Positions 17,744-26,863 of a DNA stretch of 64,000 nucleotides are shown here, piece by piece. The stretch is from Saccharospirillum sp. (GTDB lineage: Bacteria > Pseudomonadota > Gammaproteobacteria > Pseudomonadales > Natronospirillaceae). The stretch spans positions 2,666,001 to 2,730,000 of the forward strand of contig JAGYIL010000001.1 in assembly GCA_018402545.1 (NCBI GenBank), written 5' to 3'. The notes below the pieces were generated by a model, which was not told where the DNA came from, did not search any database, and worked only from the letters and a program-made list of their open reading frames with translations. The position numbers and the translations under genes are program-made. Each line of letters opens with the position of its first letter. Position 1 is the first letter of the stretch.

Positions 17744-18445
17744 CTACAAATCCTGCTCTTCGAGCATGGTGGCTATGCGGCTCTCGGCATCGGTTCTGAG
17801 CCGGAATTCAACGCGGCGCGAACGTTCTCCGTCTTCGTCACCCGTACTGTCGGTGATTGGTTTGGATGAGGACAAACCATTTGCCGTCATGTGCTCCTTT
17901 AACCAGTCGCGTTGGTTACTGACCGCCGGTAAGTTCAGCACATAGGCCAGCGTTGACCGGGTTCGCTCCTGGCTGAGCCCCATGTTCAGAATATAGGCTT
18001 CGTCTTCGGTCTGCCCCAGCCAGCCGCTGGAGGTATGGCCTTCGATTCGAACTTCGGCGATATCATCCCGGTATCGGTCAGCGGTGATGATGCGCATGTA
18101 TCGCGGGAAAAATTCGGCAAGAATGGATTCAAAAGCCGGGCTGAGCTCACTCTCTCCCCGCCCGAATATCAGCGACTCACGGTTGAATCGAATGCTCAGG
18201 TCCGGGTTGACCTCGGCCCCCCAGCGCTCCAGGTCCGGTTCAAACTCTTCCAGCAAATCCTGGTACAACTGGGTTCGCAGTCTGTCGTAGAGCACCGCCA
18301 CTTCACTGACTTTGTTCCGTTCTATTTCGGCATCGACCATGAAGACAATCGCCACCAGCAAGAACACCATCATCAGGCCGGCCATCAGATCGCTGACTGA
18401 GACCCAGTGCTCCTCCTGTTCGATGTGTTCGGCGTCGTCTCTCAT
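17744..18445 (-). CDS. MotB/ZorB-like inner-membrane protein with OmpA-type peptidoglycan-binding domain
   Basis: This is a 233-residue protein. A short cytoplasmic start is followed by one transmembrane helix (about 17-38) that begins VSVSDLMAGLMMVFLL; D19 sits where MotB and ZorB have their essential proton-carrying aspartate. A helical linker leads to an OmpA-like domain (about 85-218) with IEGHTSS (134-140), GLSQERT (156-162) and RRVEFRL (210-216), the elements that grip peptidoglycan. The S-D-L-M motif and gene order resemble ZorB of Zorya defence systems more than flagellar MotB. It overlaps the channel-subunit gene by four bases. Probable role: stator-like anchor of a proton-driven membrane complex. 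Confidence 0.85.
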   Translation of the reverse strand: MRDDAEHIEQEEHWVSVSDLMAGLMMVFLLVAIVFMVDAEIERNKVSEVAVLYDRLRTQLYQDLLEEFEPDLERWGAEVNPDLSIRFNRESLIFGRGESELSPAFESILAEFFPRYMRIITADRYRDDIAEVRIEGHTSSGWLGQTEDEAYILNMGLSQERTRSTLAYVLNLPAVSNQRDWLKEHMTANGLSSSKPITDSTGDEDGERSRRVEFRLRTDAESRIATMLEEQDL

Positions 18446-19686
18446 TTCGATTGCTCGGCCAGCCTGACCAGATCATGCAGCTTGTCGGTCAACGGGGTGT
18501 AGTCGTTGACGAATTTCTCGGACAGGGCCGTCAGCTGGTAACCAAAGGACTTCATGGCCCGGTTCAATTCCGCCTCAAGCGCCTGATCCATCTGTTGCAT
18601 CTGCTTGTCGTTGCGCTCCAGCAACTGCGTCAGCTGTGCCCCCATGTTTTGCTGGGCTCGCTCAGTACCCTCAAGCAGTACATCGCTGACGTTCTTAACG
18701 GTATCGCGAATATCGGTGGCCGAGCCTTCGAGCAGGGTTCGCATCTGCTTTCCCTGGGTTTCTACCAGTTGCTGCATACCTTCGGTGAGCTGCAGAATAC
18801 GGGTTTCCAGTTGTGGCAACCCCTGCTGGGCATCAACCACGAGGTTGGAGAACGTCGAAAGATACTCGCGCAGGTTCTCGCTCTGCGTTTGTAGCGTCGA
18901 CAACAACGCCTCCATGTCTTCGGCGACACTGGTGAACGATCGGGTTTGCTGAATCAGTCGTTCAAAGGATTCTGCACCGAGCTTGGCACTTTCAGCACTC
19001 TGGCGATTACTCTCTACCAGCGCCTCTATGGATTCCCGGTGCTCTTTTTGCCAGGTAATCATCTGCCCGACGGCTTGATTCAATTGCCTGAAGTTCTCGC
19101 CATACTGCTCTTCAATTCGCGTATTGAACTCACGCATCACATGGCCAATAGCTTGCTGCAAGGCTTGCTGGTTGGCTTCGGTCATATCCGCCTGGTAGTT
19201 GCGAATGGTGCTTTCCAGCTGTTTCTGCTGAGCCATCTGGGCATCGTGCTGTTGCTTCAGCAAGGAACTGACCGGCTCTGCTTCTTCTGTGGCCAGATGA
19301 TTGGAAATCCGCTCGAGATGCCAGGCCAGGTCGTCCATGGTCGCGGTTTGTTTGGCCTCACGATGAGCACGTACGCGCATACTGGCCACGGCATAGCGGA
19401 ACTTGATGGTCAGCGCGCCGAGCAACCCGGCGATCGACGTCCAGAACGCGGTTTTGAGCCCTTCCAGCAGCGCCGGCACGCTAGACTGGATCGACCCGGT
19501 ATCAAACTCGGCCAGACCCAGGGCTACGCCCAGAAAGGTGCCAAAGATGCCAATGCTGGTGAGAATACTGGGTGTGTAGTTAGCGGTATGAGCGGAATAG
19601 ACCGGGCCATGAAAATACAGCAGCAATACGCCAATAACACCAATGAACACCCAGGTCAGGGTCGAAAATGACGCGATTATCTCCAT
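18442..19686 (-). CDS. MotA/ExbB/ZorA-like proton-channel protein with long cytoplasmic coiled-coil tail
   Basis: This is a 414-residue protein. Three hydrophobic helices are visible (about 9-25, 40-60 and 76-96), with GIFGTFLGVALGL in the second and TAFWTSIAGLLGAL in the third, the MotA/TolQ/ExbB pattern. From about residue 110 to the end it is almost entirely charged helix with heptad character, predicting a tail of roughly 300 residues. A channel core plus long tail is the defining feature of ZorA; ordinary ExbB/TolQ lacks it. It is first in a three-gene operon with the OmpA-domain protein and the Cys-rich protein. The annotation as a Zorya part is by architecture only, since the DNA-targeting Zorya genes are absent. 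Confidence 0.85.
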   Translation of the reverse strand: MEIIASFSTLTWVFIGVIGVLLLYFHGPVYSAHTANYTPSILTSIGIFGTFLGVALGLAEFDTGSIQSSVPALLEGLKTAFWTSIAGLLGALTIKFRYAVASMRVRAHREAKQTATMDDLAWHLERISNHLATEEAEPVSSLLKQQHDAQMAQQKQLESTIRNYQADMTEANQQALQQAIGHVMREFNTRIEEQYGENFRQLNQAVGQMITWQKEHRESIEALVESNRQSAESAKLGAESFERLIQQTRSFTSVAEDMEALLSTLQTQSENLREYLSTFSNLVVDAQQGLPQLETRILQLTEGMQQLVETQGKQMRTLLEGSATDIRDTVKNVSDVLLEGTERAQQNMGAQLTQLLERNDKQMQQMDQALEAELNRAMKSFGYQLTALSEKFVNDYTPLTDKLHDLVRLAEQSK

Positions 19687-19786
19687 GCCACACCTATTCC
19701 AAAGACAGCGATGGGCAGTATGCCACTGGCGGCCCCTTGCCTCAAAGGCTGAATGCCGGCCCGGTGCAATGACAGCCTACCTGAAC

Positions 19787-19816
19787 GAAAAAAGGCGGCC
19801 CCTGGCCGCCTTTTCT
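19787..19816 (-). terminator. Rho-independent terminator of oadGAB
   Basis: AAAAGGCGGCC / GGCCGCCTTTT form an 11-base stem with a 3-base loop (19790-19814), followed on the minus strand by a run of six T. It lies 16 bases past the oadB stop. With T-runs on both strands it is symmetrical. Confidence 0.9.
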
Positions 19817-19831
19817 TAGTGCTTTCCGGAG

Positions 19832-20998
19832 TTAGCCCAGGTAACTGAGCAAGACCCCAGCTGCTACTGCAGACCCAATTACACCGGCCACATTGGGACC
19901 CATGGCGTGCATCAGCAGGAAATTCTGATTGTTGTTTTCCAGACCTACCTTGTTGGACACCCGGGCAGCCATCGGCACCGCTGATACCCCGGCCGAACCA
20001 ATCAGAGGGTTAATCGGCGTCTTGCTCATCAGGTTCATCAGCTTGGCCATCAGCACACCGGTAGCCGTACCGACACAGAATGCCGCCAGACCCAACACCA
20101 GAATGCCCAGTGTCTCGACGTTCAGGAACGCATCCGCACTCAACTTCGAGCCAACCGCCAGCCCCAGAAAAATGGTGACAATGTTCATCAGAGCATTCTG
20201 GGCGGTATCGCTCAGCCGCTCGACGACGCCACTTTCCTTCATCAGGTTGCCGAAACAGAACATGCCCAGCAGCGGCGCTGCAGAGGGCAGGAACATGGCC
20301 ACCAGCACCAGGACCATCAACGGGAAAATGATCTTCTCGCGTTTACTCACGACCCGCAGCTGAGTCATGGTGATCTTGCGTTCTGCCTTGGTGGTCAGCG
20401 CCCGCATGATGGGCGGCTGAATCAGAGGTACCAGTGCCATGTAGCTGTATGCCGCAACCGCAATCGCGCCCAGCAGGTCTGGTGCCAGCTGACTGGCGAC
20501 GAAGATTGAGGTCGGTCCATCGGCCCCACCGATGATCCCAATGGCGGCAGCATCAGCCAGTGAGAAGTCCATCCAGCCCATCGAAGACATCCAGACCGCG
20601 CCGATAATGGTACCGAAAATGCCAAATTGAGCCGCTGCGCCAAGAAACAACGTCTTCGGATTGGCCAGCATGGGGCCAAAATCAGTCATCGCACCAACGC
20701 CCATAAAGATGAGCAGCGGAAAGACACCGCTTTCAATACCAATGCTGTAAACGTAATACAGCAAACCACCCGCCGCTTCCAGATGGCCATCGGCTGCGTA
20801 GATGGGTTCGGCGTACATGCCCGCCCCGGGAATGTTGACCAGAATGGCACCAAAACCGATCGGCAACAGTAGCAAGGGTTCAAAGCGTTTGTTGATCGCC
20901 AGGTACAACAGCACCAGCCCGATGATGATCATCGTCAACTGACCGATGCCAAGGTTGGCGAGCCCTGACTGCCCCAATAATACAGTGAGCTTATCCAT
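19832..20998 (-). CDS. oadB: Sodium-pumping oxaloacetate decarboxylase, beta subunit
   Basis: OadB is the membrane channel subunit that decarboxylates carboxybiotin and exports sodium. The protein has 388 residues with about nine hydrophobic segments. The re-entrant loop [10 protein letters not shown] carries the aspartate shown in Klebsiella OadB to bind sodium, and [15 protein letters not shown] near the end is the second family signature. It follows oadA by 11 bases and is the last gene before a strong terminator. The complex converts oxaloacetate to pyruvate while pumping Na+, or in reverse may replenish oxaloacetate. Confidence 0.94.
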   Translation of the reverse strand: MDKLTVLLGQSGLANLGIGQLTMIIIGLVLLYLAINKRFEPLLLLPIGFGAILVNIPGAGMYAEPIYAADGHLEAAGGLLYYVYSIGIESGVFPLLIFMGVGAMTDFGPMLANPKTLFLGAAAQFGIFGTIIGAVWMSSMGWMDFSLADAAAIGIIGGADGPTSIFVASQLAPDLLGAIAVAAYSYMALVPLIQPPIMRALTTKAERKITMTQLRVVSKREKIIFPLMVLVLVAMFLPSAAPLLGMFCFGNLMKESGVVERLSDTAQNALMNIVTIFLGLAVGSKLSADAFLNVETLGILVLGLAAFCVGTATGVLMAKLMNLMSKTPINPLIGSAGVSAVPMAARVSNKVGLENNNQNFLLMHAMGPNVAGVIGSAVAAGVLLSYLG

Positions 20999-21009
20999 TC
21001 GTTATTCCC

Positions 21010-22809
21010 TCACAACGTCAGCAGGGTATCGCCAACGGACACCGAGTCGCCTTCTTTGACCTGGATAGCCCCAACGGTACCGGCCTGGGGAGCGCTGACT
21101 TCGGTTTCCATTTTCATGGCTTCCAGAATCATTACCACCTGGCCTTCTTCAACGGTATCGCCTGGCTGAACCAGAATCTTGAAAATATTGCCTGCCAGCG
21201 GGGCAGGCACTTCGGTTCCACTTTCGGCAGGCGCAGCGGGCGCCGAGGAGACCTCCCCGCCCTCACTGATGTCCGTCTTGTAGGTTTTACCGTTGATCGA
21301 CACACTGACGCCACCGGCCGCATCAACCTGGGCAACGTAGGACTTACCATTGATGGCAACGGTATAGGTTGCCGCCTCGGCCTTGCCTGTTTTGGCCGGG
21401 CTGGCCACTGCTGCGGTGGGAACCGGTTCAAAGGCATCGGCATTGCCACGATTCTGCAGGAACTTCAGACCGATTTGCGGGAACAGTGCGTAAGTCAGTA
21501 CATCGTCGACCACAGCCTCGGCAAGCTTAATATCTTTTTCTTTGGCGATGCCTTCCAACTCGGCCGTCAGCTTGTCCATTTCGTCATCAATCATGTCGGC
21601 CGGACGGCAGGTAATGGCCTCGCCGCCATTTAGCACCTTGGCCTGCAAGTCGCTGTCGAAAGGGGCCGGCGCAGAACCGTACTCGCCTTTGAGTATGGCC
21701 TGGGTTTCCTTGGAGATGGACTTGTATCGCTCGCCAGTCAGTACGTTCAACACGGCCTGAGTGCCCACGATCTGGGATGTCGGCGTCACCAGCGGAATGT
21801 AACCCAGGTCTTTGCGGACTTTCGGAATTTCGTCGAGAACAGCGTCGAATTTGTCGCCGGCGCCCTGCTCTTTCAGCTGACTTTCCATATTGGTCAGCAT
21901 GCCACCGGGAACCTGTGCCACCAGAATACGCGAATCAACACCGCGCAACTGACCTTCGAAGGCTGCGTATTTCTTGCGAACGGTCCGGAAATAAGCAGCA
22001 ATTTCTTCCAGTTTGAGCAGATCAAACCCCGGGTCGCGGTCGGTGCCTTGCAAGGCAGAAACAATCGACTCTGTCGGCGAATGGCCGTAGGTCATCGACA
22101 TGGAAGAAATAGCGGTATCGACATGATCGATACCGGCTTCAATGGCTTTCAGCAGCGTCATCGACGACAGACCGGCCGTTGCGTGGCAGTGCAGGCTGAT
22201 CGGGATATCCAGCGCCGCCTTGAGCTTGGTAACCAGCTCGAAGGCATCATAGGGCGTGAGAATGCCGGACATGTCCTTGATCGCCAGAGAGTCGGCGCCC
22301 ATATCTTCAATTTCCCGGGCCAGTTGAACCCAGTTCTCGGTATTGTGAACCGGGCTGGTGGTATAGGAGATCGTACCCTGGGCATGCGCGCCGTTGGCTT
22401 TCACTGCGGCCATGGCGCGCTGGAGATTACGCGGGTCGTTCATGGCATCGAACACCCGGAACACGTCGACACCGTTGGTCACAGCACGTTCGACAAAACG
22501 GTCCACCACGTCGTCGGCATAATGACGGTAACCGAGCAGATTCTGACCCCGCAGCAGCATTTGCTGACGGGTATTGGGCATCGCCTTTTTCAGCTCGCGG
22601 ATGCGGTCCCAGGGGTCTTCACCCAGGTAGCGGATGCAGGCATCAAAGGTTGCCCCGCCCCAGGATTCAACAGACCAGTAGCCTATATTGTCGAGTTTTT
22701 CACAAATGGGCAGCATGTCATCGATGCGCAGCCGGGTTGCGAACAGCGACTGATGAGCATCGCGCAGTACGACATCGGTCAGCTTGATTGGATTCTTGTT
22801 AGCACTCAT
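21010..22809 (-). CDS. oadA: Oxaloacetate decarboxylase alpha subunit (biotin carboxyltransferase)
   Basis: The alpha subunit moves the carboxyl group of oxaloacetate to biotin. The 599 residues comprise an N-terminal TIM-barrel carboxyltransferase ([13 protein letters not shown] near the start; [11 protein letters not shown] with the catalytic lysine; [10 protein letters not shown] with the metal histidines), a conserved helical region, and a C-terminal biotin-carrier domain with EAMKMETEV, where K565 is biotinylated 35 residues from the end. A proline/alanine-rich hinge around 490-520 separates the parts. It lies 41 bases after oadG and 11 before oadB. Confidence 0.95.
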   Translation of the reverse strand: MSANKNPIKLTDVVLRDAHQSLFATRLRIDDMLPICEKLDNIGYWSVESWGGATFDACIRYLGEDPWDRIRELKKAMPNTRQQMLLRGQNLLGYRHYADDVVDRFVERAVTNGVDVFRVFDAMNDPRNLQRAMAAVKANGAHAQGTISYTTSPVHNTENWVQLAREIEDMGADSLAIKDMSGILTPYDAFELVTKLKAALDIPISLHCHATAGLSSMTLLKAIEAGIDHVDTAISSMSMTYGHSPTESIVSALQGTDRDPGFDLLKLEEIAAYFRTVRKKYAAFEGQLRGVDSRILVAQVPGGMLTNMESQLKEQGAGDKFDAVLDEIPKVRKDLGYIPLVTPTSQIVGTQAVLNVLTGERYKSISKETQAILKGEYGSAPAPFDSDLQAKVLNGGEAITCRPADMIDDEMDKLTAELEGIAKEKDIKLAEAVVDDVLTYALFPQIGLKFLQNRGNADAFEPVPTAAVASPAKTGKAEAATYTVAINGKSYVAQVDAAGGVSVSINGKTYKTDISEGGEVSSAPAAPAESGTEVPAPLAGNIFKILVQPGDTVEEGQVVMILEAMKMETEVSAPQAGTVGAIQVKEGDSVSVGDTLLTL

Positions 22810-22850
22810 GGCAATCGCCCTTAGCGTTCAGTGAAATGGGTTGGCAATGG

Positions 22851-23081
22851 TCAGTGGCCGTGCACGGCCTTGACAGCAGCGGCAACCGCCGCCAGTTCAG
22901 ACAAATCCTCTGTGGCGGCTAGTCGCCGCTTGCCCCGGGGTTCCGGCTCAGGCTGGCCAAAAAACCGGTTTATGATCCTGGACATCAGGGTGGTACCAAT
23001 CACCAGAACGGTTAAGAATACGAAGACGGTACCCATTCCCATGATCAGGAGCGAAAACCCTTCTGTTAGCAATTCGGACAT
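22851..23081 (-). CDS. oadG: Oxaloacetate decarboxylase gamma subunit
   Basis: This is a 76-residue, single-helix membrane protein. The hydrophobic segment (about 8-33, GFSLLIMGMGTVFVFLTVLVIGTTLM) is followed by a basic cytoplasmic tail, the OadG pattern. The gamma subunit holds alpha and beta together and its C-terminal histidine helps bind Zn; here the tail ends VKAVHGH. Start chosen at the ATG with AAGGA 7 bases upstream. It is first in the oadGAB operon. Confidence 0.9.
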   Translation of the reverse strand: MSELLTEGFSLLIMGMGTVFVFLTVLVIGTTLMSRIINRFFGQPEPEPRGKRRLAATEDLSELAAVAAAVKAVHGH

Positions 23082-23415
23082 CAGGAGATCCTTATTGTTG
23101 GCCGGCCATAGAGTTGCCCTTCAAACCAACGATGCAACGGTGCGTTCAGCACCCTGACCGCCGGTCTGAATTCTGTCTCTAAATGATTGATTGTGGCTGA
23201 TTTTGCCGATAGCAGCACAGCGCCGAGCGACGGTAGGGTACCCCAAATCCGAGAATTGGCGCAACAGAGGCCAGTTCAGCAACTTTCGCAACAAACTGTT
23301 GCAATATACTGAATTGACAGAGATTTTCGGCCTTGATTCGACCTTGGTCTCAGGTAGACTCCGCGGCTGTTTTTCACTCAACTCGAGAGCACCATACCGT
23401 GATTGCGAGCCTGAC
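23082..23415. promoter_or_regulatory. Divergent control region between oadG and dusC
   Basis: The 334 bases have no gene. On the plus strand a -10-like TATACT (23305-23310) directly follows the perfect inverted repeat GCAACA-AAC-TGTTGC (23288-23302), which would sit in the spacer of that promoter and could be a repressor site. A second candidate -35, TTGACA (23314-23319), lies just after it with only a weak -10 (TTCGAC). I could not place an oadG promoter on the minus strand. Confidence 0.35.
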
Positions 23416-24378
23416 ATGCGCCTGATTCTAGCTCCGATGGAAGGGCTTGCCGACGTTTATCTGCGTCGGCTGATAACCGCTCAGGGCGGCTTCGATCGCG
23501 TGGTCTCCGAATTTGTTCGCGTCGTAGACCAATTGCTTCCGGAAAGTGTTTTTTACAACGTCTGCCCGGAACTTTTGCAAGGCGGCCGGACAGACAGTGG
23601 CACTCCGGTTCGGGTTCAGCTCCTTGGCAATCACTTGGATGCCCTGGCTGCCAACGCCCAACGTGCCATAGCGCTCGGCTCGGATGGTATTGACCTGAAT
23701 TTCGGCTGCCCCAGCAAAACGGTAAACCGCAGCCAGGGAGGTGCGGTGCTGCTGCGTGAGCCAGACACCCTGCACCAGGTGGTCAGAGCTGTCCGGGAAG
23801 CACTGCCGGCGCACCTTGTCGTTTCGGCCAAAATGCGCCTGGGCTACGACGATACCGAACTGATGCTCGACAACGCCAGAGCCATTGCTGACGCTGGTGC
23901 GACTGAACTGACCGTTCATGCACGAACCCGCGCCCAGGGCTATGCGCCCCCGGCTCACTGGCACGAACTCGCCCGCATAAGGGCCGCGATCACCATACCA
24001 CTGATCGCCAATGGCGATGTCTGGACACCGGCCGATTACCGGGCATGCCGTCAAATTGCAGGAACCCAGGACATCATGCTGGGCCGCGGTGCCATCCGGC
24101 ACCCTGATCTGGCCCGTCGTATCCGCGAAAATGACGAGACGCCCATGGCATGGGCGCGTTTATCCGGGCTTATTGCTCAGTTCTGGCGTGAGGTGCGCCG
24201 GGATATGCCAGAAAAATACTGTGCCGGGCGCCTCAAGCAATGGCTTAATCATCTTAGAGTGGTGCATCCGGATGCCGAACACCTGTGGCAAAGAGTCCGC
24301 GCCGAACGCTCCCTAGCAGCGCTGGACACCCTGATTCGGGCGCTGGAAGCAAACCCAGGGGGCATAACAGAAGACTGA
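23416..24378 (+). CDS. dusC: tRNA-dihydrouridine(16) synthase DusC
   Basis: DusC is a flavin enzyme that reduces uridine 16 in the D-loop of tRNA. The protein has 320 residues from the ATG at 23416, which starts MRLILAPMEGLAD like the family; the open frame runs 75 codons further upstream without similarity and is not used. LNFGCPSKTVNRSQGGAVLL holds the catalytic cysteine and the N-R-S motif that separates DusC from DusA and DusB, KMRLGYDD and VHARTRAQGY follow, and IANGDV and MLGRGAI close the FMN barrel. It stands alone, divergent from the oad operon. It is followed by a cluster of three tRNA genes on the opposite strand. Confidence 0.93.
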   Translation: MRLILAPMEGLADVYLRRLITAQGGFDRVVSEFVRVVDQLLPESVFYNVCPELLQGGRTDSGTPVRVQLLGNHLDALAANAQRAIALGSDGIDLNFGCPSKTVNRSQGGAVLLREPDTLHQVVRAVREALPAHLVVSAKMRLGYDDTELMLDNARAIADAGATELTVHARTRAQGYAPPAHWHELARIRAAITIPLIANGDVWTPADYRACRQIAGTQDIMLGRGAIRHPDLARRIRENDETPMAWARLSGLIAQFWREVRRDMPEKYCAGRLKQWLNHLRVVHPDAEHLWQRVRAERSLAALDTLIRALEANPGGITED

Positions 24379-24492
24379 TCGAATAACTGCCTGTAGCGGT
24401 AACCACGGCAAGGGGGAAGTGAACAAACAGGGTTTGAAACGCTGCAACTGAATCAAGAGACAAACGTCTTGACGACAAGAGGGAAGCAGAAA

Positions 24493-24569
24493 TGGCGCGC
24501 CCGGCACGATTCGAACGTGCGACCGCCTGGTTCGTAGCCAGGTACTCTATCCAGCTGAGCTACGGGCGC
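24493..24569 (-). tRNA. tRNA-Arg (anticodon ACG), copy 1
   Basis: This is a 77-base cloverleaf with encoded CCA. The acceptor is GCGCCCG / CGGGCGC, the anticodon loop CTACGAA (ACG), and the T loop TTCGAAT. It appears identical to copy 2. Confidence 0.97.
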
Positions 24570-24714
24570 GTACAACACCGAAGTTTTACCTCACCGGTGA
24601 GAGAGGCCTTACAAGCAAGTTACGCTGGCGCGTAGCCCTTGCCGCTTACTCTGTAGCTTTCTAATTCCACCCTGCCTGTATCAACAACCAGTAAGTTGGT
24701 GACACCGGTAGTAA

Positions 24715-24791
24715 TGGCGCGCCCGGCACGATTCGAACGTGCGACCGCCTGGTTCGTAGCCAGGTACTCTATCCAGCTGAGCTACGGGCGC
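24715..24791 (-). tRNA. tRNA-Arg (anticodon ACG), copy 2
   Basis: This copy shows the same 77-base sequence as copy 1 as far as I can read it. The 145-base spacer between the copies is unrelated to the flank of copy 1, so only the tRNA itself is duplicated. It lies between tRNA-Ser and copy 1, all on the minus strand. Confidence 0.97.
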
Positions 24792-24878
24792 GTAGATTGG
24801 CGAAACCGTCTCCGTTTTCGCCTTGCTTTCCAGACTGTGACCTGAGGTTATAACGCCTTCAGCCTTACCGGAAAACAA

Positions 24879-24968
24879 TGGCGGAGAGAGAGGGATTCGA
24901 ACCCTCGATAGGATTTCTCCTATACACCCTTAGCAGGGGTGCGCCTTCAGCCACTCGGCCATCTCTCC
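24879..24968 (-). tRNA. tRNA-Ser (anticodon GCT)
   Basis: This is a 90-base class II tRNA with a long variable arm and encoded CCA. The acceptor starts GGAGAGAT, the anticodon loop reads CTGCTAA (GCT), and the T loop is TTCGAAT. It sits 106 bases after csrA, the usual place in gammaproteobacteria. Confidence 0.97.
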
Positions 24969-25074
24969 AAACAACGGCGCGCATGTTATCATGTTTTTCG
25001 CAAAAGAAAAGGAAAAACTTCAATAAAATGAAGCGATTAGCTCCATTTCATCAACATGCTTCGGCCCTGGCTGA

Positions 25075-25269
25075 CTACAGATCATCCTCACCTTCGGGGT
25101 GACCCATCTCGCGCTGAATACGCTGATAGATTTCTTCACGGTGCACAGCAACGTCCTTGGGGGCATTCACACCAATACGAACCTGATTACCCTTGACCCC
25201 CAACACAGTCACAGTGACTTCATCACCGATCATGAGTGTTTCACCTACACGGCGCGTCAAAATAAGCAT
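25075..25269 (-). CDS. csrA: Carbon storage regulator CsrA/RsmA
   Basis: CsrA is an RNA-binding dimer that blocks or stabilises messages by binding GGA motifs. The 64 residues cover the full conserved core ([16 protein letters not shown] with R6, and R44 in VHREEI) plus a short acidic tail. It lies in the standard alaS-lysC-csrA-tRNA-Ser order. The leader has AGGAG 7 bases before the ATG and two further GGA motifs, one in a small palindrome, so autoregulation as in E. coli is plausible. Confidence 0.97.
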   Translation of the reverse strand: MLILTRRVGETLMIGDEVTVTVLGVKGNQVRIGVNAPKDVAVHREEIYQRIQREMGHPEGEDDL

Positions 25270-25520
25270 CTAAACTCTCCTAAATGTTCTGGAAACTTCC
25301 AGTATCCAGCTCCTGGTTGTGCCATTTGTCAGTGGTGGCCCATTCCTGGGGACCAACATCCTTTTAACAAATGCACAACAGAGTATTGACCACATACATT
25401 AAAAATAAAGCCGGACCGTCCACATTTCTGCAATAATCCGCCTTTATCCGCACTTTACAGCCTGGCATTCCGGGCAGTGGAATGCAGGCCTTTCGCTATC
25501 GAAACCGATAACTGACCGGT
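25270..25520 (-). promoter_or_regulatory. csrA leader with possible CsrA binding sites
   Basis: Upstream of csrA on the minus strand, the palindrome CTGGAAGTTTCCAG (25302-25289) presents GGA near the ribosome site, which is itself AGGAG. Two or more GGA motifs, one overlapping the ribosome site, are the usual basis of CsrA self-repression. Promoter elements are not clear. Confidence 0.4.
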
Positions 25521-26753
25521 TTAACGATTCTGCTCACGCGCATCCAGCTCAAACGCAGAATGGAGCGCACGCACTGCCAGTTCAAGGTAGCGTTCGGCAA
25601 TAACCACAGCGACCTTGATCTCAGACGTAGAAATCATTTGTATATTGATGTTCTCTGCCGCCAGTGTATCGAACATTTTCGACGCTACGCCAGCATGAGA
25701 TCGCATGCCAACACCAACGATAGAGACCTTGGCAATGTTGGCATCCCCGCGGACTTCACGCGCGCCCAGATCATTGCCAACTTCGTTCAGCACCTTTTTG
25801 ACTCGTTCAAAGTCGTTGCGGTGCACCGTAAAGGTGAAATCCGTGGTGTTATCATCGGCGACGTTCTGAACGATCATATCCACTTCTATGTTCGCAGCAC
25901 TAACCGGCCCCAGAATGCGACTGGCCACACCGGGGATATCCGGCACACCAAGCACGGTCAGTTTGGCTTCATCGCGGTTAAAGGCAATGCCTGAAATCAC
26001 CGGCTGTTCCATTGGCTGTTCTTCCTCCAGCGTAATCAAAGTGCCCGGGCCATCGACGAAACTCGACAGAACCCGCAGCGGAACGTTGTACTTGCCAGCA
26101 AATTCAACCGAGCGGATCTGCAGTACCTTAGATCCCTGACTGGCCATTTCCAGCATTTCTTCAAAGGTTATCTTGTCGAGGCGCCGGGCACTGTCGACCA
26201 CCCTGGGGTCGGTCGTGTAGACACCGTCGACATCGGTATAAATCTGGCACTCATCGGCCTTCAGCGCCGCAGCCAGTGCCACCGCGGTGGTATCGGACCC
26301 GCCACGCCCCAGCGTGGTAGTATTCCCCAGCTCATCAACCCCCTGAAAACCGGCTACTACGACCACGCGGCCGGTTTTCAGGTCGTTCTGTATTGCCTCG
26401 ACATCAATATGCTTGATGCGCGCCTTGGTATGGGCACTGTCGGTCACTATCCGCACCTGGTCACCGGTGTAGGACCGGGCCGAACAGCCCCGCTTCTGCA
26501 ACGCCATGCTCAGCAGCGCAATGGTGACCTGCTCACCGGTCGAGACCAGCACATCCATTTCGCGCGGGTTGGGCTGATCGGTAATGGCAGCAGCCAAAGA
26601 CAACAGGCGATTGGTCTCTCCGCTCATAGCAGATACGACAACGACCACATCGTGGCCATTATCGCAAAACGATTTCACTTTATCAGCGACATGCTCTATC
26701 CGGTCGGTCGTACCAACCGAGGTGCCGCCGTATTTCTGGACGTACAGAGCCAT
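25521..26753 (-). CDS. lysC: Aspartate kinase LysC
   Basis: This enzyme phosphorylates aspartate, the first step to lysine, threonine and methionine. The 410-residue monofunctional form has the N-terminal kinase domain (VQKYGGTSVGTTDRIEHVA; GFQGVDELGNTTTLGRGGSDTTAVALA; YTDVDGVYTTDPR) and two C-terminal ACT domains (about 265-400) that bind lysine and threonine for feedback. It sits between alaS and csrA with 110 bases to alaS. An internal start producing the separate beta subunit, as in some bacteria, is possible but no strong ribosome site was noted. Confidence 0.95.
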   Translation of the reverse strand: MALYVQKYGGTSVGTTDRIEHVADKVKSFCDNGHDVVVVVSAMSGETNRLLSLAAAITDQPNPREMDVLVSTGEQVTIALLSMALQKRGCSARSYTGDQVRIVTDSAHTKARIKHIDVEAIQNDLKTGRVVVVAGFQGVDELGNTTTLGRGGSDTTAVALAAALKADECQIYTDVDGVYTTDPRVVDSARRLDKITFEEMLEMASQGSKVLQIRSVEFAGKYNVPLRVLSSFVDGPGTLITLEEEQPMEQPVISGIAFNRDEAKLTVLGVPDIPGVASRILGPVSAANIEVDMIVQNVADDNTTDFTFTVHRNDFERVKKVLNEVGNDLGAREVRGDANIAKVSIVGVGMRSHAGVASKMFDTLAAENINIQMISTSEIKVAVVIAERYLELAVRALHSAFELDAREQNR

Positions 26754-26863
26754 GGGACCCGTTCCGAAACAGTAGCTGTATGTTACACAGGGTTAATCGC
26801 ACCCTGCCCCTCAATGTCAGCCCCGCGAATACAACACACCCGCGTGCTGACGGCGATTAATGC

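Noticed and set aside
17203..19686. A complete Zorya defence system
   Set aside because: No ZorC, ZorD (helicase) or ZorE (HNH) gene is adjacent, so only the membrane-motor half resembles Zorya.
17203..19686. Flagellar motAB
   Set aside because: The channel protein has three helices and a long coiled-coil tail, and no flagellar or chemotaxis genes are nearby.
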